Shown here in pieces: positions 34,572 to 43,276 of a stretch of 64,000 bases of DNA. Source of the DNA: Hymenobacter edaphi (GTDB lineage: Bacteria; Bacteroidota; Bacteroidia; Cytophagales; Hymenobacteraceae). How positions within the stretch are numbered: position 1 is the first letter of the stretch; every line of letters starts with the position of its first letter. A program made the position numbers and the translations under genes. Where the stretch lies: the NCBI RefSeq assembly GCF_003258365.1, contig NZ_QHKM01000001.1, forward strand, positions 248,001-312,000, read 5' to 3'. The notes below the pieces were generated by a model. The model made no database searches. It was not told where the DNA came from and saw only the letters and a list, made by a program, of their open reading frames with translations.

Positions 34572-34668
34572 GGTAGGAGGGTAAGAGGGTGTGAGGGTAG
34601 GAGTTGAGTTAATTTCAACTTCAAGCCTAAACCTCCTCCCTACCTCCTGAACTCTTACCCTCCTACCC
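34571..34668. repeat. 98-bp inverted repeat of GGGTAGGAGGGTAAGAG type
   Basis: Perfect 17-bp arms at 34571-34587 and 34652-34668. The intervening sequence has further GAGGGTAGGAG / CTCCTCC copies, giving a purine-rich left half and a pyrimidine-rich right half. Lies between the permease and the phosphatase. Confidence 0.75.
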
Positions 34669-34684
34669 CCATACCCTACATTCC

Positions 34685-35953
34685 ATGCCCGATACCCTGC
34701 GCCCGCTCACCAAGGAAGAGCACCTGCTGCTGAAGCTGAAGGAACGGGAACTGGCCGCTCTGCTGGAAATCACGCAGTCCATCAACGGCGAGCCCAGCGA
34801 CGAAAACCTCTACAAGATTTTCCAGTTTACGCTGCTGGGCCAGCTCGGCGTGCGGCAGCTGGCCGTGTACGTGGTGGAGGACGGGCAGTGGCGCTGCGCG
34901 GTGGCCTTCGGGCCCGGCATTCCTGATTTCCGCGGCATTGTGCTGCCCGAGCAGCTGCAGCGCTTTCCGCCCGAGCACCCGGTGGAAGTGGCCGACCTGG
35001 AGCTGGGCAAGCCTTGGTTTCACTTTGCCTCGGTGCTGCCCGTGCGCCAGAGCGACCAGCTGCTGGGCCTGGTGTTCATCGGGCTGCCGCACCAGAACTA
35101 CACCGCCACGGCCGAGGCCCGGCGCGAAGCCGTGTCATTTATCGAGTCGCTGAGCCAGATTCTGCTGGGCGCGGTGTCGTCGCGGCGGCTGGTGCGCCAG
35201 CAGGTGCAGGCCGCGGCGGTGCGCAAGGAAATCGAAATTGCCCAGGAAGTGCAGGCCATGCTCTTCCCCAACAAGCTGCCCAACGACGCGCAAGTGGCCG
35301 TGCACGCCACCTACGTGCCCCACACCGCCGTCGGCGGCGACTTCTACGACGTGGTGCCCATCGACAAGGAGCGGTTCCTTTTCTGCGTGGCCGACGTGTC
35401 GGGCAAGGGCGTGGGGGCTTCTTTGCTGATGTCGAACTTCCAGGCCGGGCTGCGCACCTTGCTGCGTCAGCGGGCCGAACTGTCGACGGTGGTCAGCGAG
35501 CTGAACAACCTCATCTTCCGCAATTCCGGCGGCGACCGGTTTATCACCGCCTTCTTCGGCGTATACCACCGCACCACGCGCGAGCTGGAGTACGTCAACG
35601 CCGGCCACAACGACCCGCTGCTGCTGCCCGACGTGGGCCAGGGCCCGTCGCAGGTGCTCAAAACCGGCACCATCATGCTCGGCGTGATGGACGAGCTGCC
35701 CATGCTGAAAGTGGGCCGCGTGCCCGTGCCCCCGCACAGCACCCTGCTCAACTACACCGACGGCCTGACCGAAGTGTTCAACGAGGCCGGCGACGAATTC
35801 GGGGAGGAAGGCGTGCTGCAGACCATGCAGGAGCACCGCTACCTGCCCCTGCCCAAGCTGCACGATGAGCTGCTGCGCCGCATCACCGCCTTCAACGTGA
35901 AGGGCACGCACTACGCCGACGACATCACCATCCTGACCTGCCGCTTCCGATGA
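34685..35953 (+). CDS. GAF-like plus PP2C (SpoIIE/RsbU) serine phosphatase
   Basis: 422 residues. N-terminal GAF-like sensing domain at about 20-175 (LAALLEITQSINGEPSDENLYKIFQF). A linker helix (QQVQAAAVRKEIEIAQEVQAMLFP) leads to the SpoIIE phosphatase at about 200-420 with VGGDFYDVVPIDKERFLFCVADVSGKGVGASLLMS, YVNAGHNDPLLL and GTHYADDITILTC, containing the metal-binding Asp residues. Family members dephosphorylate anti-sigma antagonist or other serine phosphates in partner-switching. No STAS or kinase gene is adjacent. The stop overlaps the next gene (ATGA). Confidence 0.92.
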   Translation: MPDTLRPLTKEEHLLLKLKERELAALLEITQSINGEPSDENLYKIFQFTLLGQLGVRQLAVYVVEDGQWRCAVAFGPGIPDFRGIVLPEQLQRFPPEHPVEVADLELGKPWFHFASVLPVRQSDQLLGLVFIGLPHQNYTATAEARREAVSFIESLSQILLGAVSSRRLVRQQVQAAAVRKEIEIAQEVQAMLFPNKLPNDAQVAVHATYVPHTAVGGDFYDVVPIDKERFLFCVADVSGKGVGASLLMSNFQAGLRTLLRQRAELSTVVSELNNLIFRNSGGDRFITAFFGVYHRTTRELEYVNAGHNDPLLLPDVGQGPSQVLKTGTIMLGVMDELPMLKVGRVPVPPHSTLLNYTDGLTEVFNEAGDEFGEEGVLQTMQEHRYLPLPKLHDELLRRITAFNVKGTHYADDITILTCRFR

Positions 35954-36618
35954 GCCGGCGCGGGTGGCTCCTCTGGGCCGGGCTAAACTTGGTCGTGGTG
36001 GCCGGCGGGGCCCTAAGCACTTGGACGGATACTTACTGCTGGTTCGGCGGCGCGTGCGCCGACGAGTTGGCCGCTCCTTTGCAGCGCATCGGCTGGGGCA
36101 ACGCGGCGCGCTGGCTCTTGCTCGTCAACAGTGCCTGGCTGCTGGGATACTGGGGGCGGCATCGGCGCTACTTCCCGGCCATCGGCAGCGCCTTAATGCT
36201 GGGGCTGGCGTACGGCCCGCTCCACGCCTGGCTGAATCAGCAGCTGGCGCCCGATTACTACGCGGTGCTGTGCCACGAGCAAGTGGGCGAGGGCTACAGA
36301 GGCGACACTATTGAGCAGGCCGGGCTGGCCATTGGGCCTTATCTGTTGCAGTCGGCCCGAAATGCGCAGGCCCGGGAGCGACGCCACGCCCTGGCGGGCT
36401 TGGGTAAACTGGATTATCAACCCGGCTTACCGCTGCTCGACAGCATTGCCCGCAACGCAACGGAACCCGACTTCATCCGCGCGGATGCTTTGCAGGCCTT
36501 ACGCCTGATGACAAGCCGCGAGGCGCAACAAGCAGCCCAGCGGCTGAAGCAGCAGGCCGCCCAGGATCCAACGGTGCAAGCCGTGGTCGGGATGGTAGAT
36601 GCTTGGGCGGCCACTTAA
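35950..36618 (+). CDS. Membrane protein with HEAT-like C-terminal repeats
   Basis: 222 residues with hydrophobic helices near 7-25, 45-65 and 76-95, then a cytosolic or periplasmic helical part. The latter (RRHALAGLGKLDYQPGLPLLDSIARNATEPDFIRADALQALRLMTSREAQQAAQRL) has the repeat spacing of HEAT/PBS-lyase-like repeats. Function unknown. Translationally coupled to the phosphatase by an ATGA overlap, so it may be its membrane partner. Confidence 0.7.
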   Translation: MSRRGWLLWAGLNLVVVAGGALSTWTDTYCWFGGACADELAAPLQRIGWGNAARWLLLVNSAWLLGYWGRHRRYFPAIGSALMLGLAYGPLHAWLNQQLAPDYYAVLCHEQVGEGYRGDTIEQAGLAIGPYLLQSARNAQARERRHALAGLGKLDYQPGLPLLDSIARNATEPDFIRADALQALRLMTSREAQQAAQRLKQQAAQDPTVQAVVGMVDAWAAT

Positions 36619-36691
36619 TAAGTGGCTGCCGCTTCATGCATTGGTCACGCGGCGGCCAAACCGCTTAATTGCCCGATACTGGCTTCAGACT

Positions 36692-37267
36692 ATGGATACT
36701 GCCACCGATATTCCCGCCATTATTGCCCACATCCGTCAGGCGCTTGACGAGTCTTTTGCGCGCCTCGATGCGTGGTTCGATCATCCCGAAGCCGAGCGGC
36801 AGTACCGCCCGCGCAACGGCGGCTGGACCGCCGATGAAATACTGGAACACGTCGGGCTGACCAACCACTTCCTGCTCATTCTTATCGACAAGGGCGCCGC
36901 CAAAGCCCTGAAAAACCAGGCCGGCCTGGACCTCGCCACCGAGCTGCGGGGCTACCAGTTTGCCGACCCACGCCTGGACGAAATCGGCCTGCACAAGTCG
37001 TTTGAGTGGATGCGGCCCGCCCATATGGAGCCCACGGGCTCGAAGCCCCGGGCCGAAGTGCGCCAGCAACTGCGCGAGCAGCTTCGGCACTGCCACCGCG
37101 TGCTCGATGCGCTGCCTAACGGTGAAGGCGTGCTCTACCGCACCACCATGACGGTCAACGAGCTGGGCAAAATTGATGTGTACCAATACGTGTACTTTCT
37201 GGCCCGGCACGCCGAGCGTCACCTCACGCAGCTGGCCCGCATCCGGCAGGAGCACGCGGCGGATTAG
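36692..37267 (+). CDS. DinB-family (DfsB-like) metal-binding protein
   Basis: 191 residues of the DinB four-helix-bundle fold. GGWTADEILEHVGLTNHFLLILI holds the first metal-binding His and HAERHLTQLARI the last; the middle helix (REQLRHCHRVLDALPNGEG) completes the bundle. Members act as thiol transferases (bacillithiol/mycothiol-dependent) or are uncharacterised. Start chosen at ATG 36692. The stop overlaps the O-antigen ligase stop by four bases (convergent). Confidence 0.87.
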   Translation: MDTATDIPAIIAHIRQALDESFARLDAWFDHPEAERQYRPRNGGWTADEILEHVGLTNHFLLILIDKGAAKALKNQAGLDLATELRGYQFADPRLDEIGLHKSFEWMRPAHMEPTGSKPRAEVRQQLREQLRHCHRVLDALPNGEGVLYRTTMTVNELGKIDVYQYVYFLARHAERHLTQLARIRQEHAAD

Positions 37268-38724
37268 CTGTTGAGTTGCTGCGCGGCAGGTTCTTCCAGC
37301 CATTCCCGGCACTTTATCAGCACGGCCAGGCTGATGAAGAAGAACGAGCCGATTTTGTCGACTTCGATAAGCTCATTCAGCGTGAGGTGAAAGATGATGA
37401 CTACCAGCGACAGGGTGGCGGCCAGCACCACCGGGCGCAGGGCCCGGCGGGCGGCGGCGCGGTGGTAGAGGTTTTCGGCCGTAATCAGGGCCACGCAGAG
37501 CAGCAGCGCAAACAGCACGAAGCCCGGCACGCCCTGCTCGGCCAGCTGCAGCAGGAAGTAGTTGTGGGTGGTGGAGTGCTCCGGGTTGTCCGACACGTAG
37601 GTACGGAAGCTCTTGACGGTGTAGCGCTTGTACTCGGGGTAGAAGGTGGAGGGGCCGCTGCCGGTCAGGGGCTTGTCCGACACCATGCGGGCGGCGGCCA
37701 CCCAGCGGTACACCCGTTCCATGCCCGACACGTCCTGCAGCTTGTAGGTGGCTTCCAGGTGCTTCTCGAAGTTGCCGCCGTTGAAGATGGTCTTCTCGAA
37801 GTCCGGGGCGTAGAGCATGTAGTTGTTTTGCTGCACGAAGTAGCCCGCCCCGCCGGCCACCCCGATCAGGGCGCCCAGCAGCACCCAGCGCGTGAGGCGC
37901 AGGCGCATTATTCCGTAGAAAATGGCCGCAATCGGAATGGAGAGGATGGAGGCGCGGGTGTAGGAAATCAGCAGGCCGAACACGAGCACCGCCACCGCCA
38001 GCTGCCAGCCGCGGCGCGGCATGCCCTGCGCCGCGCGGGCGCCATAAAACGCGTAGGGCAGCAGCAGCGCCAGCACCGTGGCGTAGATAACGTGGTTGAT
38101 GTAGAAGGGCTGAATGGCCCAGTTGATGTCGGCAAACCCGAAGCCCTTGGTGGCGTGCCGGGCGGCCGTGTAGAGCACCGTGAGGCAGGCACCGCCCGCG
38201 TGGCAGGCCGCCACGCGCCACACGTCGGCGGGGCGGCGCAGCACCATGAGCGTGATAAAGAGGAAGGGCCCGAGGTACCAGGTCTTGGCCAGCAGGTACT
38301 TCACCGACTTGGTGCTGTCCACTGAAAACAGCGTGGACACGCAGGCCCAGAGCAGCATCAGGCCCAGGATGACCACCACCGGGTGCAGCAGCTCGCGCCG
38401 CGTCAGGCCGGTGCGGCCCGCCAGCACGGCCACGCCCAGGCAGCCCAGCAGCACCAGCATCAGCGGCTCGGAGGGCACGTCCAGCGTGAGGGAGCCCAGG
38501 TGCAGCTCCTGCGAAAGCGCCAGCGTGCTCAGCAGCAGGTAGTACAGCCAGCGCCAGTCGACGAGCAGCACGCCCACGCCCACCACGGCCAGGGCCGGCG
38601 CCACGCCCAGCGGCGTGCGGGCCAGCAGCGCCACCGCCCCGCCGCCCACCAGCAGCAGCACGAAGGCCACGAACACCCGCTCCGGGGTGTCGCGCGGGGT
38701 GAGGCGGGCCAGCCAAGTGTTCAT
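37264..38724 (-). CDS. O-antigen ligase family membrane protein
   Basis: 486 residues and about eleven hydrophobic helices. The conserved Wzy_C/WaaL block is the long periplasmic loop around ERVYRWVAAARMVSDKPLTGSGPSTF through SDNPEHSTTHNYFLLQLAEQGVPGFVLFALLL, with the H-N-x-x-L motif typical of ligases or polymerases. It probably joins polysaccharide chains to a lipid acceptor or polymerises repeat units. Upstream in the same direction is the Wzz-like chain-length gene (5-base gap), so the two form an operon. Confidence 0.9.
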   Translation of the reverse strand: MNTWLARLTPRDTPERVFVAFVLLLVGGGAVALLARTPLGVAPALAVVGVGVLLVDWRWLYYLLLSTLALSQELHLGSLTLDVPSEPLMLVLLGCLGVAVLAGRTGLTRRELLHPVVVILGLMLLWACVSTLFSVDSTKSVKYLLAKTWYLGPFLFITLMVLRRPADVWRVAACHAGGACLTVLYTAARHATKGFGFADINWAIQPFYINHVIYATVLALLLPYAFYGARAAQGMPRRGWQLAVAVLVFGLLISYTRASILSIPIAAIFYGIMRLRLTRWVLLGALIGVAGGAGYFVQQNNYMLYAPDFEKTIFNGGNFEKHLEATYKLQDVSGMERVYRWVAAARMVSDKPLTGSGPSTFYPEYKRYTVKSFRTYVSDNPEHSTTHNYFLLQLAEQGVPGFVLFALLLCVALITAENLYHRAAARRALRPVVLAATLSLVVIIFHLTLNELIEVDKIGSFFFISLAVLIKCREWLEEPAAQQLNS

Positions 38725-38729
38725 TTTCG

Positions 38730-39821
38730 TTACGCGTGTTGGGCGGGCTGCGCAGCGGAGGGGCGCCCGACGTTGCGGCGGTACAGCTCCAGCAGCGTAA
38801 TCACAATCACCGACAGCGCGAAGGTGATGAGCACCGACGAGGCCACAATCAGCCAGCGGATGGGCTTGGACTTGCGGGCGGCCGGGTAGGCTTTCTGCAC
38901 CACGTACAGCGACGAAATGCGCCCCTTGATGGCCAGGTCGGCCGTTTCGTAGGCCGAGCGGGCGCCCACCAGGCGGCTCTGCAGGTCGTTGAAGCGCGCG
39001 TAGAGGGTCGTCATCGAGTCGGTGCCCTGCACGTAGCTTTCCAGGTTGATGACGTTGCCCCCGTCGGCGTGGGTAAGCGCGTGCAGGGCGCGGCGCAGCT
39101 CGTTGGCCTCGCCGCGGTTACCGGCGGCCTCGGCCCGGCGCAGCGCCGTCTCGGTCTTGATGATTTCCATGCCCAGGTAGCGCGACTGCTGCTCCAGGCC
39201 GAAGATGCCGTAGCGGCGGCGGCCTTCCAGCAGGGCCTTGCGGGTGCGGTCGTACTCCTGCTGCAGGAACTTGTAGCGGGTGCCGTAGAGGCCGAGCACG
39301 CGGCGGCGGTTTTCCAGCGTGAGCTGCTGGTTGAACGAGTCGATGACGCTGACCAGCGTGTTGGCGACCTGCGCGGCCAGGTGCTTGTCCTTGTCCTGAA
39401 AGGTCAGCTCGATGGCGTCGCGGTCGGTGTGCACGATGCTCAGGTTGCCGCTGAACTCATCCAAGGCGGCCTGATCGGCCATTTCGTCGCCGATTTTGCC
39501 GGCCTTGTAGTGCTGATGCAGCCGGAATTTCTGGATGGCGTACTCGGCCACCGGCTGCGAGTTGCCGATGGTGATGACGCGGTCGATGTCCTCGGTGCGC
39601 CCGCTCAGCTCCAGCTTGCCGCCCTCGATGACGATGCGGTCGGGGTCGGTGGTCTGCGGGTTGGTGGGGTAGAAGACGGCCGTCGACTTAAAGATATTGG
39701 GCAGCAGCAGGGCCACCACGATGCTCACGACGGCGGCCAGGGCCACGGCCCCGAGCACCAGGTACTTCCAACGGTTAACAATCGGCCAAAGGCCCAATAA
39801 AGAGTACGGGCGTGCGGACAT
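38730..39821 (-). CDS. Wzz-type chain-length determinant protein
   Basis: 363 residues. An N-terminal TM (YLVLGAVALAAVVSIVVALLLP, about residues 20-40) and a C-terminal TM (IRWLIVASSVLITFALSVIVITLLELY, near 325-350) enclose a periplasmic domain with long helices (about 160-270). This Wzz/PCP topology sets polysaccharide length with the adjacent ligase/polymerase. It lacks a cytoplasmic tyrosine kinase domain, so it is the PCP-1-like form. Divergent from the flippase gene. Confidence 0.88.
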   Translation of the reverse strand: MSARPYSLLGLWPIVNRWKYLVLGAVALAAVVSIVVALLLPNIFKSTAVFYPTNPQTTDPDRIVIEGGKLELSGRTEDIDRVITIGNSQPVAEYAIQKFRLHQHYKAGKIGDEMADQAALDEFSGNLSIVHTDRDAIELTFQDKDKHLAAQVANTLVSVIDSFNQQLTLENRRRVLGLYGTRYKFLQQEYDRTRKALLEGRRRYGIFGLEQQSRYLGMEIIKTETALRRAEAAGNRGEANELRRALHALTHADGGNVINLESYVQGTDSMTTLYARFNDLQSRLVGARSAYETADLAIKGRISSLYVVQKAYPAARKSKPIRWLIVASSVLITFALSVIVITLLELYRRNVGRPSAAQPAQHA

Positions 39822-39863
39822 GTAGCGCAAAAAGAGGAATCCAGCCCGGCGCGGGGCAGCACC

Positions 39864-41378
39864 GTGGCGGCCGGACTCGGCAAAGCTACCACAAAAACCG
39901 GGTACGCGCGGCTTTTTGGTAGCTTTGCGGCCCACCTTCCTGCCCCAGCCATCAAACGCTTTTTCGGAAATATCAGCCTGGCCGTTTTGCTCAACCTGCT
40001 CGTGAAGCCGGGCTGGGTGCTGGCCGAAAACGTGGTGCAGGACCGCATCGGCAACGCGGCCTTCGGCACGTTTGCGGCCTTGCTGAACTTCGCGCTGGTG
40101 CTGGCCTCGGTGTCCGACCTGGGCATCACCCAGCACACCACCAAGCGCGTGGCGGCCGAGCCGGGCTTTCTGCCGGAGTATTTCCCCACGGTGCTGCCGC
40201 TGCGCGGGGCGCTGAGCGTGGTGTTTCTGGCCGTGATGGTGGCGGGTGGCTGGCTGATGGGCTACCGCGGCCACACCCTCACGCTGCTGGCCCTGATCGG
40301 GGCGGGCCTGCTGCTGACGCAGTACGCGCAGTTTCTGCGCGGGGCGGTGCAGGCCCACCAGCACTTCCGCACCGACGCCTGGCTGTCGGTGCTGGAAAAG
40401 GCCCTGATGCTCGGGCTGGTGCTGGCCCTGCTGCCCATTGGCATCACCCTGGACCGCTACGTGACGGTGCGCACCGCCGCCGCGGGCTTCACCTTCGTGC
40501 TGCTCTACGCGCTGGTCACGCGGCTGTTCGGGCGGGTGCCCTGGCGGCCGCGCCGCGCCCAGGCCGGCGAGCTGCTGCGCGGCAGCCTGCCCTTCGCCCT
40601 CATCACCCTGCTCTACGGTATGAATGAGCGCATCGACATGCTGATGATCGAGCGGCTGGCTTCGCCCCAGGAAGCGGGCTACTACGCCGGCGCCTACCGC
40701 TGGGTCGACGCCATCATGATGTACCTCTGGACGGTGCTGCCGCTGTTCTTCGCCAAGTTTGCCCACTCCTTGCACCGCCGCGAAGAGCAGCGCGAGCTGC
40801 TCTGGTTCGGGCAGCGGGTGGCCACCGTGCCGCTGCTGTTCGTGGTGGCCTTCGTGCTCTTTCACGGCGAGTTGCTCTTTTTCCAGTTCCGGCACAGCAC
40901 CCCCGCCGAGCTGGCCCGCATGACCTTGTGCGCCCAGTTGCTGTTTCTGAACGTGCTGGTGCACGCCTTTTTCGCCATCTACAGCACCCTGCTCACCAGC
41001 ACCTCGCACGAGCGGCCGGTGAGCTGGCTGGTGGCCCTGAGCATCGCGCTGAACATCGGGCTGAACGTGCTGCTGCTGCCGCGCTACGGGGCCGTGGCCG
41101 GGGCCCTGAACACGCTGATCTGCGCCATTATCGTGTCGGGCGGCTACGTGTGGCTGGTGCGCCAGCGCGCCGGCGTGGCCGTGCCCTGGAGCCTGCTGGC
41201 CCGGCTCGGGCTGACCTTCGGCGGCCTCTGCGCCCTGTGGTACGCCCTGCAAGCCTACGCCGGCCTGCCCTGGCTGGCGGAAAGCATTCTGGCGGGCCTG
41301 GCCTTCGTGGCGCTGCTGTTTCTGACGGGCGTGCTGCGGGTAGGGGAGTTGCGTGGGGCATTGAAATCCAGGAGCTGA
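39864..41378 (+). CDS. Oligosaccharide flippase family protein (start uncertain)
   Basis: Up to 504 residues with about 12-14 hydrophobic helices. The body resembles Wzx/MATE-like flippases: LAENVVQDRIGNAAFGTFAALLNFALVLASVSDLGI and a second half with LYGMNERIDMLMIERLASPQEAGYYAGAYRW. The coordinates use the GTG at 39864, but a TAnnTTTG element at 39920-39927 lies after it. Relatives begin M-K-R-x-F-G-N-I-S, here I-K-R-F-F-G-N-I-S at ATC 39951, so translation may really start near 39951. It moves lipid-linked sugar units across the membrane for the polysaccharide locus. Confidence 0.8.
   Translation: MAAGLGKATTKTGYARLFGSFAAHLPAPAIKRFFGNISLAVLLNLLVKPGWVLAENVVQDRIGNAAFGTFAALLNFALVLASVSDLGITQHTTKRVAAEPGFLPEYFPTVLPLRGALSVVFLAVMVAGGWLMGYRGHTLTLLALIGAGLLLTQYAQFLRGAVQAHQHFRTDAWLSVLEKALMLGLVLALLPIGITLDRYVTVRTAAAGFTFVLLYALVTRLFGRVPWRPRRAQAGELLRGSLPFALITLLYGMNERIDMLMIERLASPQEAGYYAGAYRWVDAIMMYLWTVLPLFFAKFAHSLHRREEQRELLWFGQRVATVPLLFVVAFVLFHGELLFFQFRHSTPAELARMTLCAQLLFLNVLVHAFFAIYSTLLTSTSHERPVSWLVALSIALNIGLNVLLLPRYGAVAGALNTLICAIIVSGGYVWLVRQRAGVAVPWSLLARLGLTFGGLCALWYALQAYAGLPWLAESILAGLAFVALLFLTGVLRVGELRGALKSRS
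39920..39927 (+). promoter_or_regulatory. Bacteroidota -7 element inside the annotated flippase start
   Basis: TAGCTTTG matches TAnnTTTG. Its place 24 bases before the conserved I-K-R-F-F-G-N-I-S start argues that the GTG at 39864 is not the real start. Confidence 0.45.
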
Positions 41379-41493
41379 TGCCGTTCTCAGACGTTATTAG
41401 CCCGCAGAGGACGCCGAAGTTTGCGCAAAAGACGCGAAGGTCGTTCGGCATTCATTCGGCACATTCCATCACATTCGGCCACATTCCCGCACC
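41379..41493. repeat. Small intergenic repeat cluster
   Basis: Contains CGCAGAGGACGC-CGAAG-TTTGCGCAAAAGACGCGAAGG (a string type often seen scattered in Bacteroidota genomes) and three tandem-like CATTCGGCACATTC copies (about 41450-41485). It is placed directly before the GT4 gene start. Confidence 0.5.
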
Positions 41494-42636
41494 TTGAATA
41501 TCGCCGTCAACACCCGCTTCCTGCTGCCCGGCGACCAGCTCGAAGGCATCGGGCGCTTCACCTACGAAACGCTGCGGCGCCTGGTGCAGCAGCACCCGGA
41601 GCACACGTTTCACTTCCTGTTCGACCGCGCCTACGACCCGCGCTACTTGTTCGGGCCGAACGTGGTGCCGCACGTGCTCGGCCCGCCGGCCCGGCACCCG
41701 CTGCTGTTCGTGGCCTGGTTTGAGGGCGCGGTGGCCGCGTGGCTGCGCCGCCACCGCCCGGCTGTGCTGCTGAGCCCGGACGGCTTCACCACGCTCCGCA
41801 CCGCGGTGCCGCGCGTGACGGTGGTGCACGACCTGGCCTTTGAGCACTTTCCGCAGGACGTGAGCTGGCTGGTGCGCCGGTACTACCACTTCTTTTTCCC
41901 GCGCTTCGTGCGCGCCTCGCGGCGCCTCGTGGCCGTGTCGGAAGCCACCCGGCAGGACGTGGTGCAGACCTACGGCATCGATCCGCAGCGCATCGACATC
42001 GTGTACAACGCGGCCGACGCGCACTTCCGGCCCCTGCCCGCGGCGGCGCAGCCGGCGGTGCGCCAGCAGTTCAGCGGCGGGCGGCCCTACATCCTGTTTG
42101 TGGGGGCCCTGCAGCCGCGCAAGAACCTGGTGAACCTGCTGCGCGCCTTCGACCAGTTCAAAACCCAGACCGGCTCCGACACCCAGCTGCTCATCGTGGG
42201 GCGCAAGGCCTGGAAAGCCGGCCCCATCTTCGACGTGTACCAGCAGATGCAGCACCAGCCGGCCGTGCACCTCACCGGCCGCGTGTCCGACCAGGAGCTG
42301 GTGCAGCTCTACGGGGCCGCCCGCGCCTGCGCCTACGTGCCGTATTTCGAGGGTTTTGGCATCCCGATAGTGGAAGCTCAACAGAGCGGCTGCCCCGTGC
42401 TGACCTCTGACCGCAGCTCCATGCCCGAGGTGGCCGGCCCCGGCGGCGCGCTATTGGCCGATCCGTTTTCCGTCGATGAGCTGGCTGCCGCCCTCGCCCG
42501 CCTGGATGCCGACGAGCCGCTGCGGGCCCAGCTGATTCGGCAGGGGTTTGCAAACGTGCGCCGCTTCAGCTGGGAGGAAAGCGCCCGGCGGCTGTGGGCG
42601 AGTATCGAAGCCGCTGTCGGTGAAGGTGGTAAATAA
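41494..42636 (+). CDS. Glycosyltransferase family 4
   Basis: 380 residues starting at TTG 41494 (NIAVNTRFLLPGDQLEGIGRFT follows). Two Rossmann halves of GT-B; the C-terminal half shows ILFVGALQPRKNLVNLLRAF, LLIVGRKAWK, HLTGRVSDQELVQLYGAARACAYVPYFEGFGIPIVEAQQSGCPVLTSDRSSMPEV. The E-G-F-G-x-x-x-x-E motif is the nucleotide-sugar site of GT4. Retaining sugar transfer in polysaccharide synthesis. Confidence 0.94.
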   Translation: MNIAVNTRFLLPGDQLEGIGRFTYETLRRLVQQHPEHTFHFLFDRAYDPRYLFGPNVVPHVLGPPARHPLLFVAWFEGAVAAWLRRHRPAVLLSPDGFTTLRTAVPRVTVVHDLAFEHFPQDVSWLVRRYYHFFFPRFVRASRRLVAVSEATRQDVVQTYGIDPQRIDIVYNAADAHFRPLPAAAQPAVRQQFSGGRPYILFVGALQPRKNLVNLLRAFDQFKTQTGSDTQLLIVGRKAWKAGPIFDVYQQMQHQPAVHLTGRVSDQELVQLYGAARACAYVPYFEGFGIPIVEAQQSGCPVLTSDRSSMPEVAGPGGALLADPFSVDELAAALARLDADEPLRAQLIRQGFANVRRFSWEESARRLWASIEAAVGEGGK

Positions 42637-42671
42637 GCTTACTGATTTGATAAACTATCTTAATAAATGGC

Positions 42672-43169
42672 TTAATGCTCGCTCATAAAGCCAGCTAGAA
42701 AGCAATCCTCCTCGATTAGGCGTTGTTCTAGTAATAGGAGCAACTGCAATACGCTCTGTTCCGGTGCTTCCAGCCCGCGCCTGAAAGCCTGTAACTCCGG
42801 CAGCGGCATCGAAAAATACTGGCGCAGCTCCCGGAGCATGAGGGGCTGCCGGTCCCGTTCCGCGACCCGCTGCTCAAAGTACTGCAGCCGCTGCTGTAGC
42901 TTTCGGAGCGCGGAAAAATCAGCCCAGCCAATTTCCTGAACCCTCTGGCTGCGCTTGTCGATGACGTAGCCCGGCGCGCCGGCAAACTGCATACCCCGTT
43001 CCGCGAAGGGAAGGCCCGGACGAGACGCTATGCAGTTGTCAAAGTACCACCAGTGGCGGTACTCCACCGGTTGGCCCACTACCCAGTAGTAATCAGGATG
43101 CAGCGGTGTTTCGGCGTTGCATTGCGCAATGTGGCGTTGGGCCGCGCCAAGAGCCTCTTCTCGAGTCAT
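42672..43169 (-). CDS. YrhB / immunity protein 35-like domain protein
   Basis: 165 residues from ATG 43169. The start MTREEALGAAQRHI, DYYWVVGQPVEYRHWWYFDNC and GAPGYVIDKRSQRVQEIGW match the YrhB/Imm35 fold, used as immunity proteins against polymorphic toxins and as a chaperone-like E. coli protein. The C-terminal about 80 residues are helical and acidic and are not part of the fold. No toxin gene lies next to it; it stands alone, opposite in direction to the polysaccharide genes. The assignment is by pattern; a role is inferred. Confidence 0.65.
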   Translation of the reverse strand: MTREEALGAAQRHIAQCNAETPLHPDYYWVVGQPVEYRHWWYFDNCIASRPGLPFAERGMQFAGAPGYVIDKRSQRVQEIGWADFSALRKLQQRLQYFEQRVAERDRQPLMLRELRQYFSMPLPELQAFRRGLEAPEQSVLQLLLLLEQRLIEEDCFLAGFMSEH

Positions 43170-43276
43170 GGAGCCGAAGATGGGGGAGCAGCCATGAAGA
43201 TGCACGAAATTCGGCTACCGGCCAGTCTGCGCGGGTGGCCTTACCTTCGCGCCGCCACCATTCTTCCTCCTGCTTC

